A stretch of 64,000 nt of DNA from Afipia clevelandensis ATCC 49720 (GCF_000336555.1 NZ_KB375281.1:507815-571814), one strand, 5' to 3'; shown: positions 1 to 8,985, numbered from the stretch's first letter. The notes: generated by a model not told the origin, from the sequence alone. Made by a program: numbers and translations.

Positions 1-95
1 GCAGAGCGGCGAGATCGATCTCCATGACGAGGAAGATTAACCGACTCGCGCCGCTCTCGCCGCACTGATTGTCTCATCGAGTCAATCAGCCGCAG
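1..95 (-). mobile_element. Truncated IS66-family element (tnpC 5' end)
   Basis: All 95 bases are identical, on the same strand, to 48448-48542 inside the intact IS66-family element later in the window. The segment carries the tnpC start codon (CAT at 23-25, minus strand) and most of the tnpB-tnpC gap. The rest of tnpC would lie left of the window. At base 96 identity stops abruptly: tnpB, tnpA and the right terminal repeat are missing and chromosomal crotonase sequence begins. The element is therefore a truncated copy. How much survives to the left cannot be seen. Confidence 0.85.
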
Positions 96-241
96 ACGCA
101 CGGCATGGCGGCGTGTCCGGCCTCGCACGCGTCTCACATGACCTGCTGCTTCGTCCCTATCTCGATACCGATGAAAGCCACGAGCTTTCGGCTTCTTTCG
201 GTGAGCGTCGCAAGCCCGACACCAGCAAGTTCGGGAAGTGA
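96..241 (+). pseudogene. 3' remnant of an enoyl-CoA hydratase/crotonase gene
   Basis: Read in the frame ending at the TGA at 239-241, this stretch encodes about 48 codons that look like a crotonase C-terminus: a helix around SGLARVSHDLLL, then LSASFGERRKPDTSKFGK. The ending ERRKPD..KFG is typical of some enoyl-CoA hydratase paralogues in this bacterial group. The frame runs back without a start into the IS66 fragment at base 95. The gene therefore lost its 5' part at the IS junction. It ends 33 bp before the intact crotonase gene and was probably the previous gene of that operon. Family assignment rests on the tail only. Confidence 0.5.
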
Positions 242-274
242 TGGCAGCCGCTCAGGCTTTAGGAAAGTAAAGTC

Positions 275-1042
275 ATGTCTGTCGAACTGACGAAACTCGA
301 TGACTGTGCGTTGCTCCGGCTAAACCGGCCGGAAGCTCTGAACGCGTTGTCTTTCACCGTGCTGAACGAAATCGCGGCCGCGCTGGATGAGGTTGCTGGC
401 TGGAAGGTCCGCGCGCTCATCGTGACTGGGGCAGGAAAAAAAGCGTTCTGCGCTGGTGCCGATATCAAGGAGCTGCGCGGCAGGTCGATGACAGCCCGAA
501 AGCGCGGGGCAGAACTCGGGCAGGCGACATTCGCGAAGCTTGAGCGACTTCCGTTTCCCTCCGTTGCAGCCATCAATGGTTTTGCATTCGGAGGCGGGCT
601 GGAATTTGCGCTTGCGTGCACGTTCCGGCTGGCGACGCGCAATGCAAAGTTGGGACTTCCGGAGATCAAGCTTGGCCTCATCCCCGGCTACGGCGGGACC
701 CAGCGTCTGCCCCGAATTGTCGGCGAGGCAAGAGCCCTCGAAATGATCATGTTGGGGCGCACCGTAGCGGCCGAGGAGGCCGAGCGCATCGGGCTGGTCC
801 ATCGCCTCGTCGATGACAGCGCCGTGGATGGAGCTGTTAGCTTCGTCAAAGAGTTCTCAGCCTACAGCTTGCTTGCCTTGGGTCTGGCACGCGAGGCCGT
901 CACACGTGCGCTCGATGTTCCAATTCATGAAGGACTGAAAATCGAGACAGACTTGTCGACGCTCGCATTCAGCACGGCGGATGCGGAAGAAGGCATGGCC
1001 GCATTTACGGAAAAACGGAAGGCGATGTTCAAAGATGAGTAA
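275..1042 (+). CDS. Enoyl-CoA hydratase (crotonase family)
   Basis: This 255-residue crotonase-fold enzyme is of normal family length and should add water to trans-2-enoyl-CoA in the cytoplasm. The oxyanion-hole segment FCAGADI lies near residues 58-64. The two catalytic glutamates of true hydratases are present: E110 in GGGLEFALA and E130 in GLPEIKLG, followed by GYGGTQRLPR. A purine-rich AGGAAAG precedes the ATG. The stop overlaps the next start (ATGAGTAA), so the gene opens a five-gene beta-oxidation operon. The acyl chain it uses cannot be read from the sequence. Confidence 0.9.
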   Translation: MSVELTKLDDCALLRLNRPEALNALSFTVLNEIAAALDEVAGWKVRALIVTGAGKKAFCAGADIKELRGRSMTARKRGAELGQATFAKLERLPFPSVAAINGFAFGGGLEFALACTFRLATRNAKLGLPEIKLGLIPGYGGTQRLPRIVGEARALEMIMLGRTVAAEEAERIGLVHRLVDDSAVDGAVSFVKEFSAYSLLALGLAREAVTRALDVPIHEGLKIETDLSTLAFSTADAEEGMAAFTEKRKAMFKDE

Positions 1043-1742
1043 TGGACAGATCATTGTCACCGGCGCGAGCCGGGGTATCGGTGAAGCGATTGCGATCGAA
1101 TTGGACCGCCGGGGGTTTCAGGTCGCAGGCCTGTCGCGGAGTGGGTCGTGTTCGGTCGGGATCGGCATCGTTTGCGACATGACCGACGAGAGCTCGATCG
1201 CCAAAGCCATCGCCAAGGTCGCTGCAAACGGTCCGATCGTCGGATTGGTCAATAACGCCGGCGCGCATGAAGCGAAGCCGAGCGCTGAATTGTCGTTGTC
1301 CGAATTCGAGGCCGCCATGAGGTTGAATGCTTCGGCGGTTTTGGTGGGGTGCCGGGAAGCGTATCCTCATCTGAAGGAAACCGGTGACAGCCTCATCGTC
1401 AACATTGGATCGTTCTTCGACAAGCTCGCAGTCGCCGAGAATCTGGCGTACTGCGCCTCGAAAGCCGCCGTCGGTGCGATCACGCGCTGCCTTGCATCCG
1501 AGTGGGCAAAAGACGGTATCAAGGTGCTCGACATCGCGCCGGGCTACATCGAAACCGAACTGAATCGTGATTTCCTTGCCAATGAGAAAGTGAGGAGCTG
1601 GCTGAAGCGACGCATCCCGATGGGGCGACCGGGCACGGCCAGTGAAGTCGCCCGATTGGTAGGTGCTTTGTATTCCGAGAAGATCGGCTTCCTGACAGGG
1701 GAGACGATCTACATGGACGGTGGTCAAGGAGCCAACCTCTGA
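1035..1742 (+). CDS. SDR-family oxidoreductase
   Basis: This is a classical short-chain dehydrogenase/reductase of 235 residues. It has the cofactor motif TGASRGIG (9-16), NNAG (73-76) and the catalytic S126, Y139 and K143. The ATG at 1035 was chosen over an upstream in-frame start at 981 because it begins just before the Rossmann motif and overlaps the previous stop by 8 bases. Its own stop overlaps the next ATG (TGATG). In a beta-oxidation operon it probably oxidises a hydroxyacyl-CoA or a ring hydroxyl, or reduces the matching ketone. The substrate is unknown. Confidence 0.88.
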   Translation: MSNGQIIVTGASRGIGEAIAIELDRRGFQVAGLSRSGSCSVGIGIVCDMTDESSIAKAIAKVAANGPIVGLVNNAGAHEAKPSAELSLSEFEAAMRLNASAVLVGCREAYPHLKETGDSLIVNIGSFFDKLAVAENLAYCASKAAVGAITRCLASEWAKDGIKVLDIAPGYIETELNRDFLANEKVRSWLKRRIPMGRPGTASEVARLVGALYSEKIGFLTGETIYMDGGQGANL

Positions 1743-2908
1743 TGAAGGTTTTCGAACAACTCGAACGCCGCCGGACATGGGAGCCTGATGAGCGTCTCCT
1801 GCTCGATCAGATCGACCGGCTGGCCGCGGATGTCATCGCGCCGAATGCCGCACGTATCGACGAGACCGGAGAATTTCCCTGGGCGAATGTCGAGGCGATC
1901 AACAAGCTTGGCCTGAATGCGATTTTCATTCCCGAATCCTATGGTGGAGCGCCGATGTCGTTCCGCCTCTATCTCGCGGTTGTAAGGCGGATCTCAGAGG
2001 CCTGCGCGTCGACAGGCATCATCTACGCCACGAACTTTCACGCCATGAAGCCTCTGATCGAGTTTGGTTCGGAAGAGCAAAAAGCCCGGCTGCTGCCTTG
2101 CATCGCGGAGGGAGGCCTCGCTTCGCTGGCGATCACGGAAGAAGCAGCTGGCTCCGACGCCACCGGTATGAAAACAAAATTTCGTCCGGACGGCGACGAT
2201 ATTGTCGTTGATGGTTCAAAGTTGTTTATCACGAGCGGTGACGTTGCCGATCGCATTTTGCTGTTCGGAAAGTACTCTGAAATCGACGATGCCAAGAAGG
2301 CGATCTCGGTGCTGGTTCTCGAGAAGGGTACGCCCGGCTTTGAAGTTGTCCGGCTTGAGGACAAGATGGGCCACCGGGGATCATCGACGGCGTCGCTGAG
2401 ATTCAATGGCTGCCGTGTTCCGCGTGCAAACGTGATCGGAAATCCCGGTGACGGTCTCAGCATTCTGCTTGGGTCGTTGAACAGGTCGCGCCCGAGTGTG
2501 GCCGCGCACGCCATGGGCATCGCGATGGCGGCGTTCAAGGACATGACATCGTACATGAATGAGCGGCGGCAGTCCGACCGCAGGATTGTCGATTTTCAGG
2601 CCAATCAGTTCATGATTGCCGATCTGGCCACTGATCTTGCCATGGCCGATTGCTGGCTCGATTACCTCGCCGATCTGATCGAGGCCGGCGAGGATGACTT
2701 CGGGCTCGAGGCATCCATGGCCAAAATGCGCGCGTCGGATCTTGCGATGCGAGCCGCGACCGAAGCCGTTCAGATGCACGGCGGCTACGGCTATTGCCGC
2801 GACTACCGCGTTGAACGCCTGATGCGCGATGCAAAAATTACCCAGATCTGGGAAGGCACAAATCAGGTGCACCGCCAGCTCATCGGACGGAGTTTTGCGA
2901 CAAAATGA
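1742..2908 (+). CDS. Acyl-CoA dehydrogenase
   Basis: This 388-residue flavoprotein has the usual acyl-CoA dehydrogenase layout: N-terminal helices, a central beta domain with the flavin-binding stretch LAITEEAAGSDATG, and a C-terminal helical domain. The catalytic base is the glutamate of WEGTNQ near residue 371. It introduces a double bond alpha,beta to the CoA thioester and passes electrons to ETF. The gene overlaps the preceding SDR by one base and the next dehydrogenase by four (ATGA), so translation is coupled. It would feed the crotonase at the start of the operon. Confidence 0.92.
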   Translation: MKVFEQLERRRTWEPDERLLLDQIDRLAADVIAPNAARIDETGEFPWANVEAINKLGLNAIFIPESYGGAPMSFRLYLAVVRRISEACASTGIIYATNFHAMKPLIEFGSEEQKARLLPCIAEGGLASLAITEEAAGSDATGMKTKFRPDGDDIVVDGSKLFITSGDVADRILLFGKYSEIDDAKKAISVLVLEKGTPGFEVVRLEDKMGHRGSSTASLRFNGCRVPRANVIGNPGDGLSILLGSLNRSRPSVAAHAMGIAMAAFKDMTSYMNERRQSDRRIVDFQANQFMIADLATDLAMADCWLDYLADLIEAGEDDFGLEASMAKMRASDLAMRAATEAVQMHGGYGYCRDYRVERLMRDAKITQIWEGTNQVHRQLIGRSFATK

Positions 2909-3786
2909 AAAAGCAGATCAACACTGTCGGCGTCTGCGGCGCAGGCGGAACCATGGGAGCGGGCATCGCGCTCGTCGCAGCGCGCGCCGGCTTCCGCACC
3001 ATCTCCTACGACATGAAAAACGACCCCCTCGAGCGAGCGGCAAACCAATCCGCTGCCTTTCTGGGCAAGTCCGTCGAGCGGGGAAAATTGAAAGCGGAGG
3101 AGCGCGACACGATCCTCTCCGCCATGAGCCACACCACGAAGATCGAGGATCTCTCGGTGTGCGACCTCGTGATCGAGGCCGTGTTTGAGGACCTCACGAC
3201 CAAGCGCGATCTATTGAAGCGCCTCGATGCGGTCTGCGCCAAGGATACCATTTTCGCGTCGAACACATCGACCTTGTCGATCACCGAAATCGCTTCGGGG
3301 TCGAGCCATCCTGAGCGCGTTGTCGGGATGCACTTTTGCCTGCCGGCGCAGTTGATGAAGTTGATCGAGATGTCGCCCGGTATCCTGACATCGGATGAGA
3401 CATTTCAGACCGCGTGGCAATGGACCGAAGCCTGCAAGCAGATCCCGGTGAAAACGCAGGACAAGCCCGGCTTCATTCTCAACGCACTGCTTGTTCCGTT
3501 CAACAACGATGCGATCCGCGCCGTCGAAGCGGGGGTTGCGGATGCCGAGAATGTCGATCGGGCGATCAAGGCCGCACTCGGTTACAAGATGGGACCGCTT
3601 GAGTTGATCGATCTTGTCGGCCTCGACACCCAAATCCGCCTCTGTGAGGCGTTTTATCCGATCACGTTGGATCCTCGCGCGGCGACGCCGCCGTTGCTCA
3701 GGCGGATGGTCGCCGCCGGATTGTTGGGACGCAAATCCGGCCGTGGCTTTTTCAGGTATGAAGGCAACGCAATGTTTGGAGCTTGA
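2905..3786 (+). CDS. 3-hydroxyacyl-CoA dehydrogenase (PaaH/Hbd type)
   Basis: This 293-residue protein has the NAD-binding motif GAGGTMGAG (12-20) and the FASNTSTLSI and GMHFCLPAQLMKLIEM segments of 3-hydroxyacyl-CoA dehydrogenases. Its C-terminal 3HCDH domain ends in GRKSGRGFFRY. It oxidises 3-hydroxyacyl-CoA to 3-ketoacyl-CoA. The usual HFFNP-like motif reads HFCLPAQ here. Its ATG overlaps the acyl-CoA dehydrogenase stop. The next gene encodes a second 3HCDH C-terminal domain that is fused to this enzyme in PaaH-type proteins of about 475 residues. Confidence 0.92.
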   Translation: MKKQINTVGVCGAGGTMGAGIALVAARAGFRTISYDMKNDPLERAANQSAAFLGKSVERGKLKAEERDTILSAMSHTTKIEDLSVCDLVIEAVFEDLTTKRDLLKRLDAVCAKDTIFASNTSTLSITEIASGSSHPERVVGMHFCLPAQLMKLIEMSPGILTSDETFQTAWQWTEACKQIPVKTQDKPGFILNALLVPFNNDAIRAVEAGVADAENVDRAIKAALGYKMGPLELIDLVGLDTQIRLCEAFYPITLDPRAATPPLLRRMVAAGLLGRKSGRGFFRYEGNAMFGA

Positions 3787-3791
3787 AGCCG

Positions 3792-4442
3792 ATGCAATAT
3801 GCGATCATCAAAAATGGGCAAAGTCTGTCATTTCCGGATGCAGACGGCTTCCACGCAAAAGCGTCGACTGCTGAAAATTCCGCCGTCGTCATCTACAGTG
3901 GCGTTGCTGTGAGACCGGATCAGGCGAAGACGGCCATTCTGGTCGAACTTGGCAACGAGTGTCTGGCCGAACATCTCGGCGGTATTGAGGAGAATGGTCA
4001 GATAAATATTCTCGGGTTTGCCAGATATCGCAACGGCAACGATTCGCCGTCCAATCTGGTCGAAGTGGTACGGCAGCCGAACGCCGGCGATGCTGCAATT
4101 GCGGCAGCGAAGAATTTATTTGAAAATGCCGGACTTCAGGTCGCCATTTCGGCTGACCAGATCGGTCGCATCATCAACCGTCTGGTCTTGCCGAAATACA
4201 ATGCGGCTCTTCGGTTCCTGGACGAGGGGCTCGCCAGCCAGGCCGACATGGATTTAACGTGCAAGCTCGGTCTGGGCTATCCGGACGGTCCGATTGAGCG
4301 CGTGCTCAAAGGCGGTCTCGAACATCATTATGCGGTTACGAAAGCTCTGTTCGACACTTACGGCACGCCAGCTTATGCGCCGCCGCGTCGTGCAGTTGTC
4401 GCTTTCAATCGCGAGCACGCGGATGCCAAAAAACGCAGGTAA
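3792..4442 (+). CDS. Stand-alone 3HCDH C-terminal domain protein
   Basis: This 216-residue protein lacks a nucleotide-binding motif. From about residue 120 it matches the last domain of PaaH-type 3-hydroxyacyl-CoA dehydrogenases: GRIINRLVLPKYNAAL, then EGLASQADMDL, then GLGYPDGPIERV. The first half resembles the linker of those fused proteins. The ATG at 3792 lies 6 bases after the previous stop; a TTG at 3783 would overlap it. With the preceding gene it probably rebuilds a full-length dehydrogenase as two chains. Gene fission or an old frameshift are both possible. No further gene follows for about 1 kb. Confidence 0.75.
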   Translation: MQYAIIKNGQSLSFPDADGFHAKASTAENSAVVIYSGVAVRPDQAKTAILVELGNECLAEHLGGIEENGQINILGFARYRNGNDSPSNLVEVVRQPNAGDAAIAAAKNLFENAGLQVAISADQIGRIINRLVLPKYNAALRFLDEGLASQADMDLTCKLGLGYPDGPIERVLKGGLEHHYAVTKALFDTYGTPAYAPPRRAVVAFNREHADAKKRR

Positions 4443-4932
4443 CACGTTCTTCAGCGGAAGCGTGCCCCTGACTGTGGGGACGACTATCGAAAAATAAACA
4501 CCGGATATGGTCCATGCTCGGATTCAAGGCGACCGTTCAGGTAGCTAGCTAGTATTCATTGCGGAATCTCAAAAAGGGCAGAGTCGAGCAAGTGAATTTT
4601 GATACTTTCCCGGTCATCCGCATGGATGATCCTCCTCGGTGACAGACGTCTACATCGTGCCGTCACTGCCGACACATTCCCACGCCGTGTCGGCAAGTCC
4701 AGCGTGCCACCGTTCGTACTGGCATTGACGAAGGAGATCTTTGCGGCAACTGGCAAGCGGGAATGTACTTCAGATCAGAAGGCAGCGGGAGAGCTGAGCA
4801 ATTAGAGACGCAGTGACGCTTGGAGACGTCGCCGGAGTATTATCGATGTGACTGTCGTCATCCGCAGGGGAGCGAAGGTTGGCGGTATGCTGATTTTACT
4901 TGATCTTTTTGTCGTCAAACTGTCGGCTAGTT
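4443..4932. other. Gene-poor interval
   Basis: No open frame here resembles a known protein. Short frames exist on both strands (for example 4556-4756 minus), but they lack plausible starts and family features. The interval separates the beta-oxidation operon from a transposase relic and is probably decayed mobile-element DNA. The rest of the gap (5197-5450), downstream of the IclR gene, also shows nothing recognisable. Confidence 0.5.
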
Positions 4933-5196
4933 CTTCCCGCCGAGCATTGGGATCACCTGCGCACGACCAATCCCATCGAGAGCGTGTTCGCGAACGTGCG
5001 GACGATCACTGTCGTCAACAACCGCCAAGCTGATGGTATTCAAGCTGGTCATCGCCGCATCGAAAACCTGGCGACTGCTCAAAGCACAAATCAGTTGCTG
5101 ATGGTGATTGCAGGTGTCAGATTCAACTACGGCATCGGGGTCATCCAAATGCCTGCAAACCGCGCCGCCCGCCTCGTCACCCAAAATCCCGCGTAG
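4933..5196 (+). pseudogene. IS256-family transposase relic, 3' end
   Basis: The frame from 4933 reads PAEHWDHLRTTNPIESVF, the strongly conserved C-terminal region of IS256 (Mutator-type) transposases, followed by a decayed stretch. At about 5028-5098 the homologous reading continues in another frame (KLMVFKLVIAASKTWRLLK). It then returns to the first frame for VIAGVRFNYGIGVIQMPANRAARLV and a stop. At least two frameshifts and the missing N-terminal two thirds show it is dead. It marks past insertion and decay between the two catabolic operons. Confidence 0.75.
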
Positions 5197-5450
5197 CTCG
5201 CCGCACCAATCATTCACGATCAGCGCCGTTGATCAAAATCCGTTCGATCTTCCTCATCGGCACAGAATCTCAGATTTGTGAACGTCCGTAAGCATCGGAA
5301 CACTAGAGTATAGCACGCTGCTTGGCAGCCAATCGGTAAATGGAAGAAAGTTCGGGTTCTTGGGACGAGGTGGAAGTTTCATGAGCTTCCGTCCTCCCGT
5401 GGCGAGCTGAGCTATTCGATATCGTGATAATTTGTGATTTCTAGGCCGCG

Positions 5451-6269
5451 TCAGGTTTGTAGTGCCTTGTATCCGAGGGAAGCAGATAGGCGTTGCGCTG
5501 CTGTTGCAACGAGGCGGCCAAGCGCTCCATTCGGGCCCGCATCAATTCTGCCGGCTCTTCCGAAAATGGTCACAGCCATCCGAAGCGTGCCTGTCATGTC
5601 GAGGACTGGCGCGCTCACCGCACTGATGCCATCTCCACCGCCATTGCCAACAGAGGATAACCCCCGAGTCCGAGTTTGGTGAATAAGCTCAGCGAGTGCG
5701 GTGCGATTGTAGGGTGCGTTTGGACGCCCAACGACCCGGTTCTGCTCAAGTTCGCGCTTTATGGCATTGGCCGTCCTCGCCGGATCCTCAAATGTGCAGA
5801 ATAGCAGACCGGTTGCAGAGTACGTGAGGGGGCAGGCGTGAGACGGGGCGACTGTCGCTGCGAATTCGTGACGTGCCTCTATAACACGGATCATCACAGG
5901 GCCACGCTCGCTCCATACGGCTAAGGCAACTGTTTCCCCCACTTCATCGACTAGCTGACGCATCATAGTCTCGGCCAGCCGTAGTGGTTCAAACCGCGTA
6001 AAGCCCTTTAATCCTAGCTGAAACGCAAATGAGCCTAAGTCATAGAGACCTGTTGTCGGATCCTGCGTAGCTAAGCCAATTCGGATGAGACTGACAAGAT
6101 AGCGATGGGCCTTTGCCGACGGCATTCCCGCAGATCGGGCAAGCTCCGCAAGCTTAACTGGACCTTCTGATCTTAGCATTGCCTCGAGGAGGCCGCCTGC
6201 CACCTCCACTGACTGAATGCCAAACTGCTCGGTCCGTTCGAGTTCTTGAGCGGGCGATTTGATAGGCAT
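5451..6269 (-). CDS. IclR-family transcriptional regulator
   Basis: This 272-residue protein has an N-terminal winged helix (about 20-75, with LAELARSAGMPSAKAHRYLVSL as recognition region) and an IclR effector domain (about 90-260). It is divergent from the SDR-FAD dehydrogenase-Liv importer operon starting at 6469, with a 199-bp shared promoter region. IclR proteins of this arrangement usually sense the substrate, or its CoA or ring derivative, and control the neighbouring catabolic operon. The ligand cannot be read from sequence. Confidence 0.9.
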   Translation of the reverse strand: MPIKSPAQELERTEQFGIQSVEVAGGLLEAMLRSEGPVKLAELARSAGMPSAKAHRYLVSLIRIGLATQDPTTGLYDLGSFAFQLGLKGFTRFEPLRLAETMMRQLVDEVGETVALAVWSERGPVMIRVIEARHEFAATVAPSHACPLTYSATGLLFCTFEDPARTANAIKRELEQNRVVGRPNAPYNRTALAELIHQTRTRGLSSVGNGGGDGISAVSAPVLDMTGTLRMAVTIFGRAGRIDAGPNGALGRLVATAAQRLSASLGYKALQT

Positions 6270-6347
6270 CCTGATCCTTTATGCTTCCCTTAGAATATGT
6301 AGCGCCCATCGCACTTGACATTGATCGAAGAAGATGAATTTTGTTTA

Positions 6348-6378
6348 CTACAGTGTAGCGCGTTATGCAATATATAAC
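6348..6378. promoter_or_regulatory. Candidate IclR operator region (two small palindromes)
   Basis: The divergent promoter region holds CTACA-G-TGTAG (6348-6358) and, a few bases on, GTTAT-N7-ATAAC (6362-6378). Both are short inverted repeats in AT-rich DNA between the two start codons. They are candidate binding sites for the adjacent IclR regulator. They are small enough that chance is not excluded. Confidence 0.3.
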
Positions 6379-6468
6379 ACGCTTACATGGGAACGCTACG
6401 CAGAACGGGAACGCCTATGGTTGCCTGGTAGGCCTATTCTGCGCAGCACTAAGTAAGGCAGCGTAGCT

Positions 6469-7239
6469 ATGAATTTCAAAGCCCTTGAAGGACTTCTGGA
6501 CGGAGACATCGCCGTCGTGACGGGCGCTGCCCAAGGAAACGGTGCCGCAATTGCGAGAGGTCTTGCCGCCTGCGGAGCTATCGTTGCCGTATCCGACCTG
6601 AATGGTGCCGGTGCCGAGGCGGTAGCCATGGAGATCAACGCAAGCGGAGGACGTGCCGTCGGTTTCCGGGTTGATGTAACCGACCGCGCTTACTGCAAGC
6701 AGGCTGCTGACGATATCCGCAGCCGTTTGGGACACGCATCGATCCTCGTTAACAACGCGGGCATCACACGCCGCACCCCGCCCGACGATAATGCTTTCCT
6801 TGACCACCTCGATGCACAGTTGCAGGTGAACCTGACCGGCACCGCAAACATGGTCGTCGCCTTTCTGCCGCATCTTCGCGAGACGAAAGGACGGATTGTC
6901 AATATTGGCTCAATTGCCTCATTTGTAGCCTATCGCAACTCATCAGCATATGCCGCGAGCAAGGGTGGTGTCCGCCAACTCACCAAGGGTCTCGCGGCAG
7001 ATCTCGCGGAAACCGGCATTAGGGTCAACGCGATTGCTCCCGGTGTAATCGCTACACCTATGACAGAAACAACGCGCTCAAATCCTGACGCGATTGGCAG
7101 ATTCCTCAGCCACACTCCTATGGGAAGGGTCGGCGAGCCAGACGAACTGATCGGGCCGGTCGTATTCCTTGCATCACGTCTGTCCAGTTATGTCACCGGT
7201 GTGACCGTACCCGTTGACGGCGGATATCTCACGGTTTGA
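6469..7239 (+). CDS. SDR-family oxidoreductase
   Basis: This 256-residue classical SDR has the cofactor motif TGAAQGNG (18-25), NNAG (95-98), catalytic S148, Y161 and K165, and the C-terminal YVTGVTVPVDGGY. It is the first gene of the operon divergent from the IclR regulator, and its TGA directly abuts the next gene's ATG. Pairing with a ketosteroid-dehydrogenase-like flavoprotein suggests it oxidises a ring alcohol to the ketone that the flavoprotein then desaturates. That order is inferred from gene context. Confidence 0.88.
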   Translation: MNFKALEGLLDGDIAVVTGAAQGNGAAIARGLAACGAIVAVSDLNGAGAEAVAMEINASGGRAVGFRVDVTDRAYCKQAADDIRSRLGHASILVNNAGITRRTPPDDNAFLDHLDAQLQVNLTGTANMVVAFLPHLRETKGRIVNIGSIASFVAYRNSSAYAASKGGVRQLTKGLAADLAETGIRVNAIAPGVIATPMTETTRSNPDAIGRFLSHTPMGRVGEPDELIGPVVFLASRLSSYVTGVTVPVDGGYLTV

Positions 7240-8985
7240 ATGGAGCATGTACTATTGACTGAGAATAAATCAGATCAAGCGGACATCGAAACGATCGAGT
7301 GCGATCTCCTGGTCGCCGGCTCCGGAGCTGCGGGCATGACAGCCGCTATTGTCGCTCGAAAGCAAGGCAAGCTCAAGGTCATTGTCGCCGAGAAAGAACC
7401 GGTATTCGGAGGAACGACCGCGCTGTCAGGGGGATATCTATGGATCCCCAACAATCCTTTGAGCCAGGCTGCAGGAATCAAGGATAGCGCCGACACTGCC
7501 CGCTCGTATATCCGTCATGAAGCAGGCAACCATTTTGACAAAAAACGCGTCGACGCATTTTTGCGCGATGGACCACATATGGTGACCTTCATGCACGAGC
7601 ATACGGCGGTGCGCTTCGAGGCATCGCCCGCGTTCTCCGACTATCATCCCGATGCTCCAGGCGGACTTCCAGGGGGGCGGTCCATCCTGACACAGCCGAC
7701 GGATGCGTCGATCCTTGGCCAAGATCTCGCGAAGCTCCGCCCACCGCGGCCAGAACTTACATTGTATGGTCTCGCCATCGGTTCGGGAAAGGAGTTGTGG
7801 CATTTCTACCGCGCAACCAAGCGCGTTGGATCTTTCGCTTACGTTGCGAAGCGTCTTGCCAAGCACGGCCTCGATGTGGCTTTACACGGTCGCGGAATGC
7901 TGCTGACCAACGGCAATGCCTTAGCCGCGCGCCTCTACCGGACTGCGAAAGATTCGGACATTCCGGTTTGGCTCGATAGCCCAGTCAAGCGCTTACTCGC
8001 CCGCGATGATGGCTCAGTTATTGGGGCAATTGTTCAAACACCATACGGTCTGAGGCGGGTCCTCACACGAAAGGGTGTTGTCCTCGCGTGCGGCGGCTTT
8101 TCGCATGATTTCGCCCGCCGCCAAGAGATTTACACGCATAACGCGAGCCCAAGCGAACACCACTCTGCTGCAAGCCCCGGTAACGTCGGTGATGGCATCA
8201 GGCTAGGCGAGGCCGTCGGAGCGCGCATCGCAGAAGGATATCCGAACGCGGGCGCATGGGCGCCGACGAGCCTTGTTCCCCGCAAGGATGGAACGAAGGG
8301 ACCATTCCCTCACTTCATCGATCGGGGTAAGCCAGGTGTCATTGCGGTTACTCGCAGCGGACAACGCTTCGTAAACGAGGCCAACAGTTACCACGACTTC
8401 GTTCAAGGGATGATCCGAGCCTGCCCGAAGGGCGAGGCGGCCGAGGCTTTTCTTATCGCTGATCACCGGACCATCCGCCGCTACGGGCTCGGCCATGTGA
8501 AGCCTGCTCCGCTGCCGCTGAAATCATCACTCGAGTCCGGTTATCTGATCAAGGGTGGCACGATCGCTGAACTGGCCCGGAATGTGGGGATTGATCCTGC
8601 GGGCTTGGAGGCGACGATCCAGAAATGGAATGCGGACGTCGCCAAAGGTGAGGATAGTGCGTTCGGAAAGGGAAGCACAGCCTACAACCGCTTCCACGGC
8701 GACGCGGAGGTCAAGCCAAACCCGTGCCTCGCACCAATCAACAATGGACCTTTCTACGGGGTCCGCGTGGTGCCCGGTGACATTGGGACATTCGCCGGAT
8801 TGCGTACCGATGAGAGCTCCCGCGTCCTTGACAGCTCCGGCGAGCCAATTCCCGGTCTCTATGCCGCCGGTAACGACATGGCGAGCATTCTGGGCGGGAA
8901 CTACTCCGGCGGAGGTATTACGCTCGGGCCCGGAATGACCTTTGGCTTCATTGCGGGGCGCCATGCCGCCGGAGTGAATAACTGA
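7240..8985 (+). CDS. FAD-dependent oxidoreductase, 3-ketosteroid delta1-dehydrogenase-like
   Basis: This 581-residue protein belongs to the FAD family that includes 3-ketosteroid dehydrogenases and flavocytochrome c/fumarate reductase. The dinucleotide motif GSGAAG lies at 27-32, E51 ends the second strand, and GGTTALSGGYLWIPNN at 57-72 is typical of KstD-like proteins. The C-terminal FAD stretch GLYAAGNDMASILGGNYSGG is intact. Known relatives remove hydrogens next to a ring ketone. It starts right after the SDR stop and precedes a Liv-type importer. A steroid substrate is not proven; other alicyclic ketones are possible. Confidence 0.82.
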   Translation: MEHVLLTENKSDQADIETIECDLLVAGSGAAGMTAAIVARKQGKLKVIVAEKEPVFGGTTALSGGYLWIPNNPLSQAAGIKDSADTARSYIRHEAGNHFDKKRVDAFLRDGPHMVTFMHEHTAVRFEASPAFSDYHPDAPGGLPGGRSILTQPTDASILGQDLAKLRPPRPELTLYGLAIGSGKELWHFYRATKRVGSFAYVAKRLAKHGLDVALHGRGMLLTNGNALAARLYRTAKDSDIPVWLDSPVKRLLARDDGSVIGAIVQTPYGLRRVLTRKGVVLACGGFSHDFARRQEIYTHNASPSEHHSAASPGNVGDGIRLGEAVGARIAEGYPNAGAWAPTSLVPRKDGTKGPFPHFIDRGKPGVIAVTRSGQRFVNEANSYHDFVQGMIRACPKGEAAEAFLIADHRTIRRYGLGHVKPAPLPLKSSLESGYLIKGGTIAELARNVGIDPAGLEATIQKWNADVAKGEDSAFGKGSTAYNRFHGDAEVKPNPCLAPINNGPFYGVRVVPGDIGTFAGLRTDESSRVLDSSGEPIPGLYAAGNDMASILGGNYSGGGITLGPGMTFGFIAGRHAAGVNN

